From the NCBI GenBank assembly GCA_021784255.1, contig JAJXSZ010000051.1, positions 1 to 12,495 on the forward strand: DNA of 12,495 nt, in the 5' to 3' direction. The DNA is from Pseudomonadota bacterium. GTDB lineage: Bacteria; Pseudomonadota; Alphaproteobacteria; Acetobacterales; Acetobacteraceae. The number at the start of each line of letters is the position of its first letter. Position 1 is the first letter of the stretch. The position numbers and the translations under genes were made by a program. This document shows positions 7,285 to 12,495 of this stretch, piece by piece. The notes beneath the pieces are model-generated. The model searched no databases. It was not told the DNA's origin and was given only the letters and a program-made list of their open reading frames with translations.

Positions 7285-9107
7285 TGCAGCGCCTGCGACC
7301 CGGACCGGTGGTGGCGGTGGGCACGATCGCGTTCCTCGCCCTGCTGGTGCCGCTGTTCGGGCTCGACAACCCGCTGCACATGGATATCGCGCACCGGCTG
7401 GCGCAGCCCACGCTCGCCCATCCGCTGGGCCAGGACGCCTATGGGCGCGACGTGCTGGCGCGGCTGCTGTGGGGGGCGCGGGTGTCGCTCGCGGTCGCCA
7501 GCTCGTCCTCGGCGCTGGCCTGCCTGGTCGGCACCGCGCTCGGCCTCGCCGGCGGGTTCCTGCGCGGTCCGGTGGAGTTCCTCGCGCTGCGCGGCATGGA
7601 CGTGGTGCTGTGCTTCCCGCCGCTGCTGCTGGCGCTGCTGGTGGTCACGCTGCTCGGGCCGGGCGCGCCGACGCTGATCCCCCTGCTCGCGGTGCTCTAC
7701 CTGCCGGGCTTCGTGCGCGTCGTCTATGCCGGCGTGCTGTCGGTGCGCACCCAGGATTATGTCGAGGCGATGCGCTCGCTCGGTGCCGGGCGGCTGCGCA
7801 TCATGCTCGGCACCATCCTGCCCAATGTCGGTGGGCCGGTGCTGGTGCAGTTCAGCATCGCCGCCGCGTCCGCGGTGGTGCTGGAATCCGGCCTGTCCTT
7901 CCTCGGCCTCGGCGTGGTGCCGCCGGCGCCCTCCTGGGGCCTGATGATCGGCGAGGCGCGCGCGACCATGATGCAGGCGCCGCTGCTGCTGCTGTGGCCC
8001 TGCCTCGCGCTCAGCGTGACGATCCTGGCCCTCAACGCGCTTTGCGACGCGCTGCGCGACGCGGTGGACCCGCACGGCATCACGCGCCGGCGGCGGCACG
8101 GAGGGCTGCTGGACCGCCTGGCCCCCGGCCTGCTCCCCGCGCCCGGCGCCGCCCTCGAGCTCGCCGGGCTGACCATCGCGATCGACACCCCCTCCGGCCC
8201 GATCCATCCGGTGCGCGACGTCTCGTTGCGGGTGATGCCGCACGAGACGCTGGCGCTGGTGGGCGAAAGCGGCTCCGGCAAGTCGCTGACCGGGCTTGCC
8301 ACGATGGGGCTGCTGCCGCCGATCGCGCGCGTCGCGGGCGGGGCGGCGTGGATCGAGGGACGCGACGTGCTGCGCCTCGACGAGGCGGCGCTGCGGCGGC
8401 TGCGCGGGGCGACGGTGGCGATGATCTTCCAGGACCCGCTCTCCAGCCTCAACCCGGTGCAGCGGATCGCCACCCAGATCGGCGAGGCGGTCCAGGCGCA
8501 CGCCAGGAGCCCGGCGAAGGCAACGTGGCGGCGCGCGGTCGAGCTGCTGCGCCATGTCGGCATCCCCGATCCGGAACGGCGCGCGCATAATTTCCCGCAC
8601 GAAATGTCCGGCGGCATGCGCCAGCGCGCGATGATCGCGATGGCGATCGCCAACCAGCCGCGGCTGCTGATCGCCGACGAGCCGACGACCGCACTCGACG
8701 TCACCATCCAGGCGCAGGTGCTGGAGCTGCTCGCCGCGCTGCGACGCGAGAGCGGCATGGCGCTGATCTTCATCACCCACTCCCTGCCGGTGGTGGCCGA
8801 GATCGCCGACCGCGTCGCCGTCATGTATGCGGGCGAGATCGTCGAGCAGGGGCGTGTCGCCGAGGTCTTCGCCCGCCCGCTGCATCCCTACACCGCCGCC
8901 CTGCTGGCCAGCGTGCCGCGCGAGGACGGCAGCCTGGCGGAGGCGATCCCCGGCACCGTGCCGCCGCCCTATGCGCTGCCGCCCGGCTGCGCCTTCGCCC
9001 CGCGCTGCCGGTTCGCGCGCGCCGATTGCTCGAGCGGAACGCTGGCGCTGACCGAGGTGATGGCGGAACGGCTGACGCGCTGCCGCCGCTGGAGCGATCT
9101 GGCATGA
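7284..9107 (+). CDS. Fused ABC transporter permease (DppC type) and ATP-binding protein (DppD type)
   Basis: A 607-residue protein joining two normally separate subunits. Residues 1 to about 262 are a DppC/OppC permease: an N-terminal helix, HPLGQDAYGRDVLARLLWGA (46-65), further membrane helices and the EAA-type loop EAMRSLGAGRLRIMLGTILP (161-180). An arginine-rich linker (about 263-290) leads into a DppD/OppD ATPase with Walker A GESGSGKS (327-334), Q-loop Q383, signature MSGGMRQ (441-447), Walker B LLIADE (461-466) and H-loop H499. The C-terminal oligopeptide-transporter domain holds Cys569, 575, 582 and 600, a spacing matched in the next gene and suited to an iron-sulfur cluster as reported for some DppD proteins. 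The reading frame is continuous with no sign of a sequencing artefact. Permease/ATPase fusions of this kind are known but less common than separate genes. It overlaps the next gene as ATGA. Confidence 0.95.
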   Translation: MQRLRPGPVVAVGTIAFLALLVPLFGLDNPLHMDIAHRLAQPTLAHPLGQDAYGRDVLARLLWGARVSLAVASSSSALACLVGTALGLAGGFLRGPVEFLALRGMDVVLCFPPLLLALLVVTLLGPGAPTLIPLLAVLYLPGFVRVVYAGVLSVRTQDYVEAMRSLGAGRLRIMLGTILPNVGGPVLVQFSIAAASAVVLESGLSFLGLGVVPPAPSWGLMIGEARATMMQAPLLLLWPCLALSVTILALNALCDALRDAVDPHGITRRRRHGGLLDRLAPGLLPAPGAALELAGLTIAIDTPSGPIHPVRDVSLRVMPHETLALVGESGSGKSLTGLATMGLLPPIARVAGGAAWIEGRDVLRLDEAALRRLRGATVAMIFQDPLSSLNPVQRIATQIGEAVQAHARSPAKATWRRAVELLRHVGIPDPERRAHNFPHEMSGGMRQRAMIAMAIANQPRLLIADEPTTALDVTIQAQVLELLAALRRESGMALIFITHSLPVVAEIADRVAVMYAGEIVEQGRVAEVFARPLHPYTAALLASVPREDGSLAEAIPGTVPPPYALPPGCAFAPRCRFARADCSSGTLALTEVMAERLTRCRRWSDLA

Positions 9108-10111
9108 CCCCGCTCGTCGTCGCCGAGAACCTGAGCAAGCATTTTCCCGCGCGGCGGATGTTCGGCCGCGGGCGGCCGGTGCAGGCGGTGAGCGGCGTCT
9201 CGCTCACGGTCGGGCGCGGCGAGGCGGTCGGGCTGGTCGGCGAAAGCGGGTCCGGCAAGAGCACGATCGGCCGGCTGATGCTGGGCCTGCTGGAGCCCAG
9301 CGCCGGGCGGGTGGTGATCGACGGCACCGATCTCGGCGCGACCGACGCGGACTCGCTGCGGCGGCTGCGCCGGCGCATGCAGCTCGTCTTCCAGGACCCG
9401 TATTCCAGCCTCGACCCGCGCCGCACCGTGGGCGCGCAGATCGCCGACGGGCTCGCGATCCACCGTATCGTTCCGTCAGGCGAACGGCGCGCGCGCGTCG
9501 AGGCGCTGCTGGCGCGCGTCGGGATGACGCCGGCCCACGCCGACCGCTATCCGCACGAGTTCAGCGGCGGCCAGCGCCAGCGCGTCGGCATCGCGCGCGC
9601 GCTCGCGACCGGGCCCGAGTTCCTGGTCGCCGACGAGCCGGTCTCCGCGCTCGACGTGTCGGTGCAGGCACAGGTGCTGGCGCTGCTCGCCGACCTGCGC
9701 CGGCGCCTCGGCCTGGCGATGCTGTTCATCAGCCACGACCTGCCGGTGGTGCGCAGCATCTGCGACCGCACGGTGGTGCTCTATCTCGGCCGCATCATGG
9801 AGGAAGGGCCGGCCGGGGAGGTCTTCGAGCGGCCGCGCCACCCCTACACGAAGGCGCTGCTCTCGGCCTCGCCGACGCTCGACCCGGCGCGCCGGCGCCG
9901 GCGCATCCTGCTGCCCGGCGACCCGCCGAGCCCGGCCGACCCGCCCTCGGGCTGCGTCTTCCGCACCCGCTGCCCCTGGGTGGCGCCGGTCTGCGCCGGG
10001 GCCGCACCGCCGCTTCGGGAGCTGGCGGCGGGCCATTTCGTGGCCTGCGTGCGCGCCGACGCGCTGGGGCCGGTGCCGGACGCGCCGAACGGATCGGTTT
10101 CGCAACAGTGA
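9104..10111 (+). CDS. ABC transporter ATP-binding protein, DppF/OppF type
   Basis: A 335-residue ATPase, the second nucleotide-binding subunit of the importer, expected to pair with the ATPase half of the preceding fusion at the cytoplasmic face. Walker A is GESGSGKS (46-53), the Q-loop glutamine is Q97, the signature FSGGQRQR (153-160), Walker B FLVADE (173-178) and the H-loop histidine H211. The C-terminal oligopeptide-transporter domain has HPYTKALLSASP and four cysteines (284, 290, 297, 315) with exactly the spacing seen in the fused ATPase, suggesting a similar metal or Fe-S site. ATG 9104 overlaps the upstream stop (ATGA). The longer open frame starting at 9026 would only extend the protein into the upstream gene. 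The sequence after Cys315 is a short non-conserved tail. Confidence 0.95.
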   Translation: MTPLVVAENLSKHFPARRMFGRGRPVQAVSGVSLTVGRGEAVGLVGESGSGKSTIGRLMLGLLEPSAGRVVIDGTDLGATDADSLRRLRRRMQLVFQDPYSSLDPRRTVGAQIADGLAIHRIVPSGERRARVEALLARVGMTPAHADRYPHEFSGGQRQRVGIARALATGPEFLVADEPVSALDVSVQAQVLALLADLRRRLGLAMLFISHDLPVVRSICDRTVVLYLGRIMEEGPAGEVFERPRHPYTKALLSASPTLDPARRRRRILLPGDPPSPADPPSGCVFRTRCPWVAPVCAGAAPPLRELAAGHFVACVRADALGPVPDAPNGSVSQQ

Positions 10112-10122
10112 CGGAGGCACCG

Positions 10123-10815
10123 GTGAGTGCTGCGACAGGCAGGGTGGCGATGATCAGCGGCGCGTCGCGCGGCATCGGGGCGGCGATCGCCGAGACGCTC
10201 GCCGCCGGCGGCTGGCGCCTCAGCCTCGGCGTGCGCCGTCCGCAGGACCTGGCCGCCGGCGCGGGCCGGCTGGTCTGCCGCTTCGACGCGCTCGATGGCG
10301 CAAGCGAGGCGGCCTGGGTGGCGCGCACCGTCGCCGAGTACGGCCGGATCGACGCCGTGGTGCACAACGCCGGCATCTCCATCCCCAAGACCATCATCGA
10401 CGCCGACGATGCGGATTTCGACCGGCTGTTCGGCGTCAACGTGAAGTCGCCGCTGCGCCTGACGCGGGCCGCCTGGCCGCACCTCGTCGCCGCGCGCGGC
10501 AAGGTGGTGACCATCGCCTCGCTCTCGGGCAAGCGGGTGAAGTCGCCGGGATCGAGCTTCTACGCGCTGTCCAAATTCGCCGCCGTCGGCCTGGCGCACG
10601 CGATCCGCCAATGCGGCAACGAGGCCGGCGTGCGATCGACCGCGATCTGCCCCGGCTACGTCGCCACCGACATGGTCGCCGACCGCGGCCTGCCGATGGA
10701 CCAGCTCACCCAGCCCGCCGATCTCGCGCGCATCATCCGCCTCGTCCTCGAACTGCCGGCGAACGCGAGCATCGCCGAGATCCCGGTGAGCTGGACCGTC
10801 GAGGATTGTTACTAG
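10123..10815 (+). CDS. Short-chain dehydrogenase/reductase (SDR family)
   Basis: A 230-residue classical SDR, an NAD(P)-dependent oxidoreductase with a Rossmann fold. The cofactor loop is GASRGIG (13-19), followed by HNAG (81-84), the structural Asn in GVNVKSP (N106), the likely catalytic Ser133 in TIASLSG, Tyr147 and Lys151 in YALSK (147-151), and CPGYVATDM (166-174). I chose GTG 10123 because GGAGG (10113-10117) lies five bases upstream. The GTG at 10108 overlaps the DppF-type stop as GTGA and would add five residues, but has no ribosome site. The arginines after the second strand (RRP, 38-40) might favour NADP(H), though weakly. As the last gene of the operon it probably oxidises or reduces a hydroxy or oxo intermediate of the imported compound; the substrate is unknown. 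Confidence 0.92.
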   Translation: MSAATGRVAMISGASRGIGAAIAETLAAGGWRLSLGVRRPQDLAAGAGRLVCRFDALDGASEAAWVARTVAEYGRIDAVVHNAGISIPKTIIDADDADFDRLFGVNVKSPLRLTRAAWPHLVAARGKVVTIASLSGKRVKSPGSSFYALSKFAAVGLAHAIRQCGNEAGVRSTAICPGYVATDMVADRGLPMDQLTQPADLARIIRLVLELPANASIAEIPVSWTVEDCY

Positions 10816-10839
10816 AGCAACCTCCGGCCGGCCTGGGCC

Positions 10840-10863
10840 GGATCGGCTCGGGCCCGACGATCC
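10840..10863. terminator. Imperfect GC-rich hairpin between convergent genes
   Basis: GGATCG (10840-10845) pairs with CGATCC (10858-10863). Inside, TCGGG (10848-10852) is complementary to CCCGA (10853-10857), leaving a two-base GC bulge; the innermost pairs must open to form a loop. It lies between the SDR stop and the end of the convergent flavin enzyme gene, where a two-way terminator would be expected. There is no T-run on either strand, so intrinsic termination is doubtful. The surrounding 78 bases contain further GGCCGG repeats that could form competing structures. Confidence 0.35.
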
Positions 10864-10893
10864 TGTCTGGCCGGATATGCCTCCAGCGCGGCA

Positions 10894-12042
10894 TCAGGCG
10901 CCCGGTCCGCGCGCCGCGCCGGCGAAGCGGTCGATGCGGAACGGCGCGATCGGCAGGTTGCTGCGGCCCGTGCTCACCAGCTCGGCGATGATGCTGCCCA
11001 CCACCGGGCCAAGCGCGAAGCCATGGCCGGCGAAGGCGAAGGCGTGGAAGACGCCGGGCTCGGTCGAACTCGGGCCGATCACCGGGATGTCGTCGGCAAG
11101 CCGCCCCTCGATGCCGGCCCAGCAGCGCACGATCGCGGCCCCCCGCATGATCGGGAACAGGTCCCAGACCGTCGCGGCGCTCGCGGCGAGGCCGGCGACA
11201 TCGAGATCGGTGCGGTTCTCGTCGCGGTGCGGCCGGCCCTTGTGGCCGCCGCCGATCAGCACCGTTCCGTTGGCGTATTGCTTGAAGGAGAGCGGCCGGC
11301 CGGTGGCGCCGACGACCGACCTGAGGAACGGCGGCATCCGCGCACTGATCATCAGCATCAGCGCCCAGACGGTGAGCGGCACCGCCTCGCCGAGCTGGGC
11401 GGCGATGCGGTCCGCCCAGGCGCCGGCGCAGTTGACCACGACGCCGGCCTGCCGGCGCGCGCCTTCCCTGGTCTCGACCTGCCAGCCTGCGCCCGCGCGC
11501 GCCAGGCGGGCCACGCCCTGGCCTTCCTCGAAGCGCACGCCGAGGCTTGCCGCCTTGCGCCTGAAGGCCATCGTCGTGCGGTAGGGATTGGCGGCACCGT
11601 CGGCCCGCGAGACCAGTGCGCCAACGCAATGATCGGCGATCGCCGGGACCAGCTCGCGCAGCTCGCGCCGGTCCACGACCTCCTCGTGCCCGAAGCCCAG
11701 CTCCCGCAAGGTCGCGGCGCGTTGGGCGAGGGTTGCCAGCTCGGCCGCGTTCTCCGCGACCTGGACCTGGCCGTGGTGCTCGAAGCCGCAATCGTCGTCG
11801 ACGAGGTCGCGGATGCGATACCACATCTCGAGCGCGGCGACGGCAAGCGGCACCTCGGCGACGTCGCGGCCGAGGCGGCGCACGCCGCCCGCGTTCACGC
11901 CCGAGGCGTGCCGCCCGACATGGTCCTTCTCCAGCACCGTGACGCGCGCGCCGCGCCGGGCGAGGTGCAGCGCGGCCGAGCAGCCATGCAGCCCGCCGCC
12001 GATGACGATGACATCGGGCGGGCCCGCGGCCAGGTCAGCCAC
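10894..12042 (-). CDS. FAD-dependent oxidoreductase, DAO family (HcnC / opine oxidase subunit B-like)
   Basis: A 382-residue flavoprotein of the D-amino-acid oxidase fold family (glycine oxidase, sarcosine oxidase beta, HcnC, OoxB). The N-terminal FAD-binding motif is VIVIGGGLHG (11-20), with Glu38 ending the second strand (VTVLEKD, 35-41). HASGVNAGGVRR (45-56) follows, then VVNCAGAWA (202-210), and a C-terminal FAD-contact region GHGFALGP (339-346) with APFRIDRF. Such enzymes oxidise a C-N bond of an amino or imino acid. GTG 12042 overlaps the stop of the upstream minus-strand gene by eight bases, with GGGAGG (complement of 12052-12057) nine bases upstream. That partner carries a [2Fe-2S] domain, so the product is more likely the beta subunit of a membrane- or electron-carrier-linked dehydrogenase than a stand-alone oxidase (inference). 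Substrate unknown. Confidence 0.92.
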   Translation of the reverse strand: MADLAAGPPDVIVIGGGLHGCSAALHLARRGARVTVLEKDHVGRHASGVNAGGVRRLGRDVAEVPLAVAALEMWYRIRDLVDDDCGFEHHGQVQVAENAAELATLAQRAATLRELGFGHEEVVDRRELRELVPAIADHCVGALVSRADGAANPYRTTMAFRRKAASLGVRFEEGQGVARLARAGAGWQVETREGARRQAGVVVNCAGAWADRIAAQLGEAVPLTVWALMLMISARMPPFLRSVVGATGRPLSFKQYANGTVLIGGGHKGRPHRDENRTDLDVAGLAASAATVWDLFPIMRGAAIVRCWAGIEGRLADDIPVIGPSSTEPGVFHAFAFAGHGFALGPVVGSIIAELVSTGRSNLPIAPFRIDRFAGAARGPGA

Positions 12043-12495
12043 GCTCGACGGCCTCCCGTGCTGCCTCCGTCTTCGGCAGGCTGGCGAGTTCGCCGAGCGT
12101 GATCGGCTTGACCGGCGGGCGCAGCCGGTAATAGCCGACCTCCGCCGCCGGCACGCCGCGCGCCGCGGCGATCAGTTCCGTGACCGTGAGGCCGCACAGC
12201 CGGCCCTGGCACGGCCCCATGCCGGCGCGCAGGAACGACTTGACCTGGTTCGGGCCGGTGCAGCCGAGCCGCACCGCCTCGAGGATCTGCCGCGCGGTGA
12301 TTTCCTCGCAGCGGCAGACCAGCGTCTCGCCTTCGGGGATGCGGTGCTCGGTGCGTGGGCGGAACATCAGGTCGAGGAAGCGGCGGCCGCGCTCGAAGCG
12401 GCGCACCTCCGCGCGCGGCGCCGCCGCCTCGCTGTCGCGCCGCCCGGCATCGATGCGGCCGAGACGGTGCGCCGCCTCCAGCGCCGCGAGCCGGC
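12035..12495 (-). CDS. C-terminal part of an FAD/NAD(P)-binding oxidoreductase with a BFD-like [2Fe-2S] domain (partial)
   Basis: The reading frame stays open to the right edge, giving at least 152 residues without a start. A GTG at 12406 could begin a 123-residue protein, but the codons before it remain open and encode an alanine-rich helix (RLAALEAAHRLGRID). This looks like the end of the FAD domain in HcnB / opine oxidase subunit A proteins, so I treat the gene as cut by the window. The BFD-like domain has CRC (12310-12316 region) and PCQGRLC about 33 residues later: four cysteines in a C-x-C and C-x4-C arrangement, the usual [2Fe-2S] ligand set. Downstream it overlaps the DAO-family gene by eight bases, so the two are probably subunits of one complex that passes electrons from flavin through the cluster. 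In related operons a small ferredoxin-like gene often lies upstream, which would be outside this window. Confidence 0.85.
   Translation of the reverse strand, partial: RLAALEAAHRLGRIDAGRRDSEAAAPRAEVRRFERGRRFLDLMFRPRTEHRIPEGETLVCRCEEITARQILEAVRLGCTGPNQVKSFLRAGMGPCQGRLCGLTVTELIAAARGVPAAEVGYYRLRPPVKPITLGELASLPKTEAAREAVERG

Noticed and set aside
7248..8885. 545-codon minus-strand frame opposite the permease-ATPase fusion
   Set aside because: Composition is His/Arg/Gln-rich without family motifs, while the plus strand encodes intact Walker and permease motifs.
12035..12406. Stand-alone 123-residue (2Fe-2S) protein starting at GTG 12406
   Set aside because: The frame remains open upstream to the window edge and encodes a sequence that fits the end of an FAD-domain subunit, so a truncated longer gene is more likely.

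Overview
The window is very GC-rich, apart from its first ~50 bases. Genes are tightly packed, several start with GTG, and reading frames overlap by 1 to 8 bases. This fits an alphaproteobacterium, possibly of the Acetobacteraceae/Rhodospirillales type, but that placement is inference from composition and gene style only. I saw no tRNA, rRNA, CRISPR array or insertion sequence.

Layout. An IclR-family regulator (35-817, minus) is divergent from a long plus-strand operon (1012-10815). Between them is a 194-base intergenic region with a perfect inverted repeat (820-836) lying just in front of the regulator's start codon. The operon reads: hydantoinase/oxoprolinase-family subunits A and B (hyuA, hyuB), a family-5 substrate-binding protein, a DppB-type permease, a single protein fusing a DppC-type permease to a DppD-type ATPase, a DppF-type ATPase, and a short-chain dehydrogenase/reductase. 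Convergent to this, on the minus strand, are two overlapping genes. One is the C-terminal part of a protein with a BFD-like [2Fe-2S] domain, running off the right edge. The other is a DAO-family FAD oxidoreductase. Together they resemble the two large subunits of opine oxidase, HcnBC or hydroxyproline-dehydrogenase type enzymes.

How it may work together (inference). The regulator senses a small molecule and controls a catabolic operon. The ABC transporter imports a peptide-like or cyclic amide/lactam compound. HyuAB opens a ring or hydrolyses/carboxylates the substrate at the cost of ATP, and the dehydrogenase acts on a product or related molecule. The convergent flavin enzyme pair would oxidise an amino acid or opine-like compound and may or may not belong to the same pathway. 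The actual substrate cannot be read from the sequence.

Notable non-coding signals are: the IclR-side palindrome; two very similar GC-rich hairpin leaders, one in front of hyuA and one in front of the binding-protein gene; a 17-codon mini-ORF bridging the binding-protein stop and the DppB start; and an imperfect hairpin between the convergent transcription units.
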